A stretch of 64,000 nucleotides of DNA from contig RPFO01000213.1 in assembly GCA_009746045.1 (NCBI GenBank), positions 10,691,853-10,755,852 of the forward strand, given 5' to 3'. Shown here one piece after another: positions 54,461 to 63,779 of this stretch. How positions within the stretch are numbered: position 1 is the first letter of the stretch; the number at the start of each line of letters is the position of its first letter. The notes beneath the pieces were generated by a model. That model was not told where the DNA came from. It searched no databases and worked only from the letters and a program-made list of their open reading frames with translations. Both the position numbers and the translations under genes were made by a program. Origin of the DNA: Mesostigma viride (lineage: Eukaryota > Streptophyta > Mesostigmatophyceae > Mesostigmatales > Mesostigmataceae).

Positions 54461-54781
54461 GTGATTACGCCTCAATGGTCCGCCATTTTCCTTTCTTGGT
54501 CCGACGCTAGGAAGATAGTTCAGAACCGTGTATACAACGTAATTAGGTATAAGAAATTTGTGACCTTTGAAGAAGCTCAGCAGTTCCTTATAGACCATAG
54601 TGAATCAGATTTAGGCCTACATGTGCGCTCTATCCCTCATGGTCGTCCTCCAGTGGAATCTCTAGTCTTTGCTACCCCTCCTTCTTCTCCCCCTAAACGG
54701 GCTGCATCCTCATCTAGCTCAGATACTCCTCTCACCTTAGAGTTTGGTTCCCTATCCATTACTGTGGTTAAAAAGGATTGA
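54461..54781 (+). pseudogene. elF-1 ORFb, C-terminal part: viroplasmin/RNase H1 N-terminal-like
   Basis: Continues ORFb from 15141; total would be 130 residues. Residues about 21-72 resemble the hybrid-binding (Cauli_VI/viroplasmin) domain found at the N-terminus of RNase H1 and in some retroelements: KYYV, W..IFLSWSDARK, YKKFVTFEEAQQFL. This small fold binds RNA/DNA hybrids or dsRNA. The C-terminal half is Ser/Pro-rich. elF-2 carries the same ORF uninterrupted from 63780, with many conservative changes, which suggests it was maintained as coding. Confidence 0.7.
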
Positions 54782-54865
54782 TTTTAATTGTTTCTTTGCT
54801 TAAGACATTCAAGGTTTTTCCTTTTTCCTTTATTGCTTCCATTTAGATTCCTATTTCTTTCTTAA

Positions 54866-56789
54866 GGGGACTCGGCGCGGCGAATATTTTCCGCGCCAAA
54901 AAAATTCCGCGGTACCCTCCGTACCGTGAAAAGTGGGTGCACGGTGCGCGCACCCCTTGCGGAAGTGGCCATGGCGACTGCTTTTAGACGAAACGTGACA
55001 AATCTGGCTCGCGGAAAGCAGAAAAAATGCTCGATTCTTGGAGAAAATTAGTTACTGATTCTAATTTATGGTGGGATAGTTGCGATCTATAATGTCGCGG
55101 GCTCTTTTTCTTTACCATCGACAGGGGGGGTACCGGCCTGAATTTCTGTCGGGATGAATAAAGTATAATTGATGCCTGCAGGTGTGTCAGATTGTCGATT
55201 GTTGCCAGTTTTGATGGTCCTAATGGAAGCTAGTTTAATGATGTTTCTAAAGCCGTAAAAATTCCCGCTGCTATCTTTACCTTTCCCGTCATTTTGCGGT
55301 AAGAGAACATTAGGCCTGCGCGATGCGCGCCCGACAGCTCTCCATGAAAGGGTGGCCTTTCTTGTGCGCCTGGGCACGAATAAATGCCCGTTATGGTACG
55401 TTCTTGTATTAAACGTCCTAAGATAGCGCTTTCCTGCTTTCTTAGCTCGTGGAGCGTAAGCTTTTTGCCTTCTTTCCGGCCAGATGCAGCCATGAAGTTG
55501 CGGGTCCTGGCGCTGCATCGCTGGATTCCTGGATGTTTTTTAGCAAGTTCGTCTGTGACGTGGCTGGCTTGCTGCAGCGCGTGGCCCACAACCTGTCGGG
55601 AAGGTGTAATGCTTTTATTTCCATGCTTCTCTGAAATTTCTTTTGCTTTATAGACAGTTGTGTTCGAGGAAATTCACGCGGTCTTCCTAAGCAGCGGCAT
55701 CATTTTCCCCAGACACTGACGAGCTGGCACCTGTCTCCTAAAGAAAGTGGCTCGTGCTTGTTAGAAAGGAGGCAGTGTGCATTTTGCGGGACACAATGCT
55801 TTGGTGGCACATGCGTCAGGTAGGTTGTTCCAATGGTCTCTTCACCTTTCCCACTGAGTAAATGATAGCCTTTGTCATGCTAACCAGAGCAGCTAGCCAC
55901 AGGTTGGCTGGATAAAAAGTCAGCTTATTTTCTCTTTATATACTGCGTGTGTGGTCCTCCACATGTCCGGCTTGTTGGGCATTTTGGAAGAGGGTTTTTA
56001 ATGTGTTGTTGGGTGGAACAACTTGGTTGTTGGCACAAAATCACACATTATTAGCCTGAGATAGGCATGACATATGCTGCTCAGCAGGCGTGTCGTCCTA
56101 CCAGCCTTGTTGTTAAGGGTAGACTCACAAGGCTGGCTGTGACGATGGAGGGGTGGGGCGTATGACGCTCCGGACATCCTCCTCACACTCCGTGATCAAA
56201 GTGGGCATGTTTTTGGGTGTCTAGGGTAGCAAAACAGATGTCATTTTGGCTCAGCACTAGCTCAATTCTCTTTTAGCGTCTACCCATGCAGGTGGCATCA
56301 CAGGAAAATCAATAATAACTTGAGCTACGCTTGTCAGAATGAGCTCAAACTTTGGGGTTGTGTTTCCCCCCACTCAGTATAATTTAAAATGTATGGATGA
56401 CCCAATCTGATGTGTTAATGATTTGATTTATTTTTTCTGGCTCAAAAAAGTACCCATTTTGCGGGAAAATTAATAACTCAAACAAATGTGACCATTTTGG
56501 CCATGTAAATAGCCCAGCTTTTTAAAAAGTGGGGGAACTTTGCAGAAATGTATGGGCAGGTCATTTGGATAAGTGGTTTGTCTTGGGCAAAATATCTCAT
56601 AAATAGCGTCTTTTTCTATTTTTAGCTCGCCACCGGTGCGTGGTTGGGCGTAGTACCCCCAACAAGTGGTGGCATGAATGTCCAAACATCATATTTATGG
56701 TACTCAATCATCACTAGATGGTTCCCGAGTGCATTGGAACTGAAATTCATTAAAGTCAGTTTTTCAGGCTTTTGGACGTGCGAGTCCCC
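54866..56789. mobile_element. TTAA-flanked DNA element (piggyBac-like?)
   Basis: 1924 bp bounded by TTAA (54862-54865 and 56790-56793) with terminal inverted repeats GGGGACTCG ... CGAGTCCCC. Exact TTAA flanks are characteristic of piggyBac-type transposition, but the repeats are short and no transposase is encoded, so the assignment is tentative. The interior contains no recognisable ORF. Confidence 0.65.
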
Positions 56790-56832
56790 TTAAGGCAACG
56801 TTTGTTGTTTTCTTTACTTTACTTAATTAAAG

Positions 56833-57011
56833 ATGGATCCAGTGGGTGGAGATATTTCGCCTATACCTACCAATACTACTACTACTACTAATAATACTAC
56901 TACTAATAACAATAACAATACTCGTGGTAACCGACGGGACTCCTTGGAAACGGTGCACCATCTCACTCCTCAAGGTAATCTACGTACCTCACCTCCTTCC
57001 CCTGTTACTGG
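56833..57011 (+). pseudogene. elF-1 ORFc, N-terminal part
   Basis: Starts MDPVGGDISPIP and runs through an Asn/Thr tract encoded by ACT/AAT/AAC triplets, then a Pro/Ser/Thr-rich segment, before CopA3 interrupts it at 57012. An AT-rich leader follows the TTAA element. It could be the head of a gag-like or other protein; no domain is visible. Confidence 0.45.
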
Positions 57012-57658
57012 AGTTAGCATTTTGGGCAACCAATATGCTAAGTTGATGCAGTTTGGAAAGACCTTTCCAACGCCGTGCTGACCGCCCGAAACAGACAAGG
57101 GACGAGAAAGATATGAGGTCCCGAAGTCCTGGCCGTCCGTGGCCGACTAAGGTGCAGTCCTCTGGTATAGTGGACAGGACACGTGGCAGGCCGTGCCTGC
57201 ACAGGCTTAGCCTGATTATCACGTGACTGTGGTCCACGTAGGCCAGAGGTGCAGCAGCCTGTGACTGGTGGAATACTGGAGCTGGCACAGGGCTGCAAGG
57301 ATACTAGGCCTTGCAGGCTTGTGACAGGTCCTGTACTTCCTAGGTTGCAGAGTCTAGGCAAATCCAGTTCGTCCTGGCTCTGCACTGATGCCAGTGGACG
57401 TTGAGGATTTACCTGTCCGCCTGCACGTGCCTCGTCACGCCGATGGGAACGAGGAACAACACAAAGGATATAGCTTGGTCATGGGGGATGACCAGCTATC
57501 TTGGCAAGCACGAACCGAGGCTCCCACATTGGACGTGGAAACGCTCACCGTGGTCGTGGCTTGGTGCACGGGTTAAAAGGTTGCTGCCTTGCAACTTTGG
57601 CTCATCCCGTTGTGCGCGTGAAAGACCAGGAGCTCACAGCTCGGGCTGGTCGCTAACT
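57012..57658 (+). repeat. CopA3 5' LTR
   Basis: 647 bp from AGTTAGC to GCTAACT, a perfect 7 bp inverted repeat at the ends. The first 30 bases form a hairpin (TTAGCAT ... ATGCTAA). It shares the blocks AGACCTTTCCAACGCCGTG, GGACAGGACACGTGGCAGGC and GACCAGGAGCTCACAGC with CopA1. Confidence 0.8.
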
Positions 57659-57689
57659 CGTATTATTGCATTCCTGTTTGCGGGGTTTC

Positions 57690-59584
57690 ATGTCGGCCGA
57701 GGCTCGGGTTGAAACACCTGAGTCGTCTCCCAGGCGCGAAGCAGCACCAGAGTTGCCGGCGCGCGAGAACGCCTTCTATCCCTATACCCACCAATCCAAC
57801 GCTTCCACCTTTGTGCAAGCTGCCTACGTTGCGCGGGGCCTTGCGGAGGGCGGTTGGGTAGCTGTGTTTGGTAACGCAGCAGGGCCGTCGGCGAACGACC
57901 CCGTGGTGATGAGGATCCGGGCGACGACGTCGCCAGGAGAAACAGCATTACAATTCGTTCAAGTGGCCCGCCGGAGCGGCTGTACAATTTTTCCCAGTGA
58001 GCGCGCTGCCAAGTGTACTTGTGGGCAAATTTTTAGGTGCCCTGTCACTTCGAGGTACTAAAAATTAGGCTACGGTACGAATTCAGCGAATTTCAGCGAA
58101 TTTTCAGTCGAACCAAAGGAAGTGACGCCAACTACCAAAAAGTTTCCGTTACGAATTTTCATCCCAACACTCGCGCAAAATGAAGTGACGGCAACTACCA
58201 AAAAGTTTCCGTTACGAATTTTCACTCCCACACGTTTGCACAAGAGGAAGTGACGGCAACTACCAAAAAGTTTCCGTTACGAATTTTCAGTCCCACACTT
58301 CGCGCAAATTTTAGTAGGGCTGCACGCAAGCTACCTTTCAAAATTTTGCGCTAGTATGGAACGCATTTCATTCGTCTGGAGGAACGCTGCCCGCCAACTA
58401 CCCCCGTTCAGAAAGTTCTGCCGAAATTTACTTGAGATTTGGAAATCTGAACGTCCGCGCAAATTTTAGTAGGGCTGCACGCAAGCTACCTTTCAAAATT
58501 TTGCGCAAGTATGGAACGCAATTCATTCGTCCGGAGGAATGCTGCTCGTCAACTGCCCCCGTTCAGAAAGTTGCGCCGAACTTTACTTGAGATTTGGAAA
58601 TCTGAACGTGCGGTTGGAGTTTCGCGGGGAAACCCAAGTTCCCCAGTAATTCACCAATGACGCGCTTCGAACACTTGGCTTCAAACAGGGAGGGTGTGCA
58701 CGGAGCGTCTCGTTGCCATACGAGACGAGATAGCTTCGTTGATCTACAGTTTAGAAGTTGCGTACCAGGGCGGGCACGTAACCATCCAGGCGCTTGACTT
58801 AGCGCGAGAGACGCTGGGCCAGCTGGTGGCCATCTGCTTAGGTGGAACCAGGTTGTATAATAATCACTGGGTGGCGACAAGCTCGCTGGGGGAGGGGACC
58901 GACGCATCGCACATCATTCGGGACGCGCAGACGCGCGAAGCGGATAGCCCGTGGGATTCCGCCGAGGTGGTTGCTCAAACTTGTGAGCATTTGGTTAACA
59001 TTCTGATCCAGGAGTCGCGTGGTCACGCGGATCACTGGGTTATCACTACACGTCCGCCAGGCATCTGGTCGACCTTGGACACGCCGAGGTTACAGAGCAG
59101 GCCAGGGGCGACTGGGCCAACGGTGACGGTAATCACCGGTCGGGAGGTCACCGACGAAGACTTCCACGAGCAATTCGTGGACAGACCGACGGGCATCATA
59201 GCCAGGTCGTCACAGCAGATTGACGAGGGTGACGGCACGAACGAGGGGTACTCAGCTCGGCGCAGAGCAGAGTTGCACATTCCGTTTGAGCCAGAACACG
59301 ACTTTGCTGAAATCGGTCGGGGGTCTCGCAACGATCGGCGAGGTGGTGGTAGCAGGTGGGTCAGGAACCTTCAGTGGTATCGCCGTGGCAGTGCGGCCAG
59401 ACTGCCGGCAGAGCAGACAGCAGCCGGGAGGCCGGTGAGCCGTGTGCTAGGTCCTTACAACGCCGAGGAGGTCCGCTCAGTTCCACGAGTGGGGACACCG
59501 GTGGCACGCACAGCGCAGGAGCGTGAGGAGGAGGCAGCAGCTGGAGAGCAGCCAGCGGCTTCTTCAGGCAGCACCAGCGCTTGA
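57690..59584 (+). pseudogene. CopA3 extra ORF (ORF1) between LTR and gag
   Basis: Start at 57690 (MSAEARVETPES), aligned with CopA2. The frame is open to about 57957, is interrupted by a 0.74 kb repeat-rich insertion, and resumes near 58702 to the stop at 59584. About 380 residues without the insertion. Conserved with CopA2: FVQAAYVARGLAEGGWVAV, LEVAYQGGHVT, LDLARE.LGQLVAICLGGTRL, LIQESRGHADHWVITTRPPG, RPTGIIARSSQQI, RWVRNLQWYR. The end is Arg-rich then acidic. No known domain is recognised. The distance from LTR (31 bases) and to gag (about 60 bases) is tight. Confidence 0.7.
57957..58701. mobile_element. Repeat-rich insertion in CopA3 ORF1
   Basis: Absent from the CopA2 counterpart. It contains three 63-65 bp units (58117-58300; AGTGACGGCAACTACCAAAA, TTTCCGTTACGAATTTTCA) and two 155 bp units (58301-58455 and 58456-58612; CGCGCAAATTTTAGTAGGGC). 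Borders are inferred from the loss of ORF similarity; no inverted repeats or duplication are evident, so the class is unknown. Confidence 0.5.
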
Positions 59585-59644
59585 GCCTGTTCTTCCTTGT
59601 CTATCGCCTGTTTTGTTTTGCCATCCCACTGTATATAATGCCTC

Positions 59645-61006
59645 GTGGCAAACCGGGCGGGAGACGGCGACAAGGGCGAGATGGAGGCACCGGCTGGGGC
59701 AAGCCAGGAGCCTCGGCAGGACAAGGAGCAACTGGTGGGGGAGGCAATCCCTGCCAGCGACGGCGATGGGGGAAAGCGACCAGGCAGCAAGAGGCGGCAC
59801 GAAGACTCGGTGGAGGAGGCGCGCAAGGTGCGGGCGACAGGGCCATCTGATGCAATAACGGTGGCGAATGGGCAACCAGCCGTGGAGAAGCGTAAGAGGG
59901 ACACCTCCGCTGACGGCAATGGTAAGAGGCCTCATGTGGATGTGCTCTCCCCTAGCTGTGCCTGCTGGCCCAAGTGGCGTTGTTGCTGTGACACCCACTA
60001 TGGTGGAGCCGGTGAAGGCGCTGCCAGGGTCGAGGCCTCACATGAGTGCAGTCACTCTTATGAATGGACAAAAGCCTCTTAACCCACCACTAGCACAGGA
60101 GGCTCTAGACAAGTGGCTAGAGGACATGGAGCTGGTTGTACTCTCCGTGGACCCCACTGTCAACCTATAGTGCAAGTGTTTCACTCGTCCACGTGCAACA
60201 GGGACTCATCAGAGCGTGTCAGGGAAAAGGCTAGGACTGGGGTCAAGGATAAGCTAACCTGGGCACAGTTCCTGGATGGTTTGAGGGAGGAGTTCTCTGA
60301 CAAGGTTCTCAACCTCACCAACTACTATAAACATCAGTATGACACCTTTGAGATAGTGGGTCCTGTGGCAGAGGAATGGGCTAGGCTCAACCGTATCAGG
60401 GACAAGGGGGCCAAGTATGGCTTCCTGGTCACAGATAGGGCCTTCTTGGCAGACTATTTCCTGGACCGTATGGGTTTGAGTGTGGATGGGAGGAACAGTG
60501 CCCGCATGTTTCTTAACCAGACTGATGGCTCCTTGCGTGCTCTGGAGCTTGTAATCCTCAGCATAAGGAAGCCAGATCCTGCCTGCAAGGCTATCCAGTC
60601 CCATGGCAGCAATGCCACCTCCGCTGTGCAGGGCCAAGGAGATGTCCCCGGGTACCCAGCCCGTGATGGGGCAAGGCCCAACAAGCGTAAGCGCTTCAGG
60701 CGCCAGAGGCAGGGGGCTCAGGGTGGCAAGGGTGCAGGTTCCCAAGGAGGGATTGGGAGCCAGCAAGCTGGTGGTCAGCAGGGTAAGGGTGGCCAAGGGC
60801 AAGGCAAGGGCCAAGCTCAAGGCAACCAGGGCAAGCAGGGTGGGCAGTCTCAGGGAGGCCAGGGGAAGCCTGGCAAGGGTGGGGCTGGGTCTGGGAAGAA
60901 GGGTGGAGCATGCTTTGTGTGTGGCAAGGAAGGTCACTGGCGTCGTGAGTGTCCTGACAAGAAGGCCAAGCCTGCTGGGGCAGGGGGCCAGTCTGGGCAG
61001 CCGTGA
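59645..61006 (+). pseudogene. gag: CopA3 gag
   Basis: Start Met at 59645 (MANRAGDGDKGEMEA). Frameshifts lie near 59970 and at about 60168, where CTATAGTG replaces CTAGTG. Blocks: RPHMSAVTLMNGQKPLNPP, KWLEDMEL, VFHSSTCNRDSSERV, DRMGLSVDGRNSARMF, then a Gly/Gln/Lys-rich basic region and the knuckle CFVCGKEGHWRREC. The ORF ends with TGA followed by CTAG, after which the same frame stays open into the INT region. Structural protein of the particle. Confidence 0.85.
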
Positions 61007-62159
61007 CTAGCTAAACCATCCCCTGTAAATAGTCAATCACCCCTTCTTGGGGAAGGTGTGCTGGATGTACATAAGGACGGGGGTGTGCCCCTTGTGCAGC
61101 ACCAAGGGTGTAAAGATGTTGTTCTTCCACTGGATTGCAATAACAATGCTGCAGCTGAATTCCCTATGCCTCATGCAGGTGGTGGGTCTCCAGCAGGTGC
61201 TGGCCTGGAGGGCCAAGGAACCTTGCTGGAAGGGCCTGGAGCGGTCCAGGGTGCAGGGCCTGACTTGGGGCGTCAGGATGGCCTTCAGGGAAGCCCTGGA
61301 ACATCAGGAGTGGATCATGTGTCCCCACACACGGTTCAGACGTCTCGCCAGGTCAGTACTGAAAGGGTGCTGAGCTATGCTGAGGCTGGCCATAGGTTGC
61401 ATCACATGTTTGGTCATTCTGGGCAGGCAGCAATGTTTGCTTGGAGGCTAGGTAGGGAGCCTTTGTGGGAGGCTTGCCAGGCTGCTGCTGAGCAGAGTCA
61501 GTGCCACTTGTGACATCTGCCTTAGAGAGGGCAGCCTGGTGTAAGGGGATAGAAGAGCAGCTGAACCACAGGGTTAACTATTACTTTGATGGGGTGGCTG
61601 TCTCTCCCCTGGCCCTGCAGTATAGCTTACTACCTGAGAACGTGGTGCAGGCCAGTCTTAGGAAGGCAGACAGGTTGTTTGCCCAGCTGAGACGTAAGGA
61701 CAAGAACTGGAATGTGCTGAGGCCTCAGGTGGGGCTGAAGGTCAGGATGTGGAAGGAACCATCTATTCCAGGCAAGCGGGGGAAGTGGCAGGATGGGGTT
61801 GTCACTCGTGTGGAGGAAGCTAACAGATCTTGCCTGGTGGCTTTGGAAAAGGATCCAAGGCACGTGTACAGGTTGTCCTGGGCTCATGTCAAGGAAAGAA
61901 GGCCACATGCAATCTGGCCTGCAGACGGGCCGGGCCCTCCCAGCTGGGTTGAGGAGCCAAGCCAGAGCCAGGCAGCAGCAGCTAACAATCCTCTGGTGGT
62001 GGATGATGGTCTGTCCCTGCTGGAAGATGACGAGCAGGAGGAGGCTGCTGAAGCAACTGTCACAAGGCCAGAGGGGACGGGGCAGCCACCTAAGGCCCGG
62101 GGGCCTCTCATGGCGGACGTCATCCGAGCACTCATGCGCAGCAAACATGATCCCAAGGT
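61007..62159 (+). pseudogene. pol: CopA3 INT remnant (zinc finger and C-terminal domain)
   Basis: In phase with gag after the TGA: a linker, then the HHCC finger region (LHHMFGHSGQ, EACQAAAEQSQC) up to about 61500. The catalytic core with its two Asp and Glu is missing; the sequence jumps to the INT C-terminal domain (HRVNYYFDGVAVSP, RMWKEPSIPGKRGKW, VYRLSWAHVKE) and the linker before the protease (LMADVIRALMRSKHDPKV), where CopE interrupts. Integration-defective. Confidence 0.85.
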
Positions 62160-62711
62160 AGTTATGGCACTCGTGCAATGGATGCGAACGTGTGTTGGAT
62201 TATGCAATGGCTGGCATAATATCAACCCATGCAAGCTTGCCAAGCTGGATTGCATGGGCACGTAGGTTAGGGTAACCTAGCTGTCCTGCACTAGTGCTAA
62301 CCAATGAGATGCTGGCTCCGTCCAGCTAGATCTACTCCAGCTAGGACTGATACGATGCCCACAGGCACAGACTGCCTAACAGCACTACGTGGATGGTCCT
62401 GGACCTCCCCTAGGACCTCCGTACAGGACTAGCACTGCAACCACCTTGTGGTCTGCATCACAGCTCATGAACCCTACCACGTGAATACCCACGTGCGTGT
62501 GCCCTACATATCTCAGTGCTAATATCTAGCACCCACGTGCCCAATATGGCACGTGCGGATCTAAACCCTAGTAGAGATATGTCCAGTGTACTACACCACC
62601 GTCCATGTCCGTATCCCACTTGGGAGACGGGGACAACGCCACGTGTACTGATAGTCTAGGCCTGAAGTCCTAGAATAACTCCCATTATTACTTTTCTTTG
62701 GGGAGTGAGGG
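62160..62711 (-). mobile_element. CopE: 3' LTR and polypurine tract of another copia-like element
   Basis: LTR 62160-62680 on the minus strand starts AGTTATTC after AAAGAAAAGTAATAATGGG and ends CCATAACT; terminal inverted repeats AGTTAT..ATAACT. The body would continue to higher coordinates but is interrupted by elF-2 at 62712. AAGGT (62155-62159) is the likely duplication; its partner is not in the window. The sequence of this LTR is unlike those of CopA, B, C and D. Confidence 0.65.
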
Positions 62712-63100
62712 TGTTACGTCGCGTAACAATTCGTTGTAGTTACGGACGTAAATTAGGTCTTTTGCCTCGGTTGTCCCTAGGTTTACGTGTAGTTCCTACC
62801 GGGACATTATTGTCCTCGTAACAGTACTGTGGTACATTGGGTGCCTTTGGGCGCCGCGCCGCGTACTTTATTAGTGGTCCTCATCCTTTGGTAGAATGTA
62901 GTGGACCAGCGTGCATCTGTAGGCGAGGGCCAGGTCGGCCCGAGCGTGTTGGACCGTTGGTGACCATTTATGCACGTTCCACCCCTCGTGTGTGCACTCG
63001 GCGTGTGTTAAATGAATTAACACATATAGGCTTGGGTCACGGCAGTGTAGTTGTGTTTCCTTCCTCTATTCCTGGAGTAAACGGGTTGTGTAAATGGCTT

Positions 63101-63430
63101 ATGGCGTATTATAGTAACACTTACGTTAATGCATTGAGATCTGGATCGTCTCGTTCGTCTTTCGCTAGGGGTTTAACTAGAGGTGGCTTGACTAGTTTAG
63201 GTAGCATCAGGCCAGGTAGAGGTAGAGGTAGTGGTAGATACCCGCGGCGTAACAATGGACTCGGAGGAATTTTAGGTAGAGAACCAGACGACGATCCCCT
63301 GCAACATACGTCATTGAATCAACCCTTCCGCGTCCGGGAAAATGAAGACGACACCTACTTGACAGGTAATGGGCGGGTCGCCTGCAAGCTGGGGGGTAGT
63401 GCTGCCCGATTCGGGACACGCCCTGCCTAG
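63101..63430 (+). CDS. elF-2 ORFa: small Gly/Arg-rich protein
   Basis: 109 codons from MAYYSNTYVNALRSG. It parallels elF-1 ORFa, with the RG repeats (RPGRGRGSGRYP) and the conserved EDDTYLTGNGRVA block, then runs on past the elF-1 stop (KLGGSAARFGTRPA). The frame is open far upstream, but similarity to elF-1 as protein starts at this Met. Function unknown; nucleic-acid binding is suggested only by composition. Confidence 0.55.
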   Translation: MAYYSNTYVNALRSGSSRSSFARGLTRGGLTSLGSIRPGRGRGSGRYPRRNNGLGGILGREPDDDPLQHTSLNQPFRVRENEDDTYLTGNGRVACKLGGSAARFGTRPA

Positions 63431-63779
63431 AAGATAGACCTGCTCGAAGCGGAAAATCCTTTTATAGATAGCTCCTTTTCCTCGTTTTGTTTTCTGAGAC
63501 ATGTGGCCTACTGTCGTAGATAGGTGATGGTTTTGGTTCTACGTTAGAGAGACGACTAGCGTCTCGTAGATTACACTTTTCTGCATTCTTGCCTGCGTTG
63601 TATTTAGACGACCCATCGCCAGACGCAGAATTCTTGAAACCGGATACTTACGACCACCTGGCGCTGGAAACCTCGTCCCTGCGTGCGTCGTCAATCTGGT
63701 TCGGTTTCAGACACCCGAGATAAGTCGCCTTCCCTCGTTCTCCTTATTTGACTACTCAAGACCTACCAGGTGCGTTAAC
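63431..63779 (+). other. elF-2 spacer between ORFa and ORFb
   Basis: About 350 bases without an ORF of note; it aligns loosely with 14679-15069 of elF-1. Confidence 0.5.

Larger units (their letters stand above)
13966..57011 (+). mobile_element. elF-1: unclassified multi-ORF element, interrupted
   Basis: The element is defined by comparison with elF-2 (62712 onward). Both start TGTTACGTCGCGTAAC, with the palindrome TTACGTCGCGTAA, and share a leader and two small ORFs. elF-1 pieces are 13966-15141, 54461-54865 and 56790-57011; between them are the DIRS element and the TTAA-flanked element. CopA3 cuts it at 57012, so its 3' end is not seen. ORF order is a (Gly/Arg-rich), b (viroplasmin/RNase H1 N-terminal-like) and c (Asn/Thr-rich start). 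No polymerase or transposase is in the visible part. A TG start would fit an LTR, but no second LTR is available to test this. Confidence 0.6.
57012..62159 (+). mobile_element. CopA3: copia-like LTR retrotransposon, 5' part, internally deleted
   Basis: 5' LTR, extra ORF, gag and a remnant of INT. It entered elF-1 ORFc; ACTGG (57007-57011) is the expected duplication but the partner is outside the window. An internal deletion removed the INT catalytic core, and CopE interrupts the rest at 62160. Gag and extra ORF are close relatives of CopA2. Confidence 0.85.
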
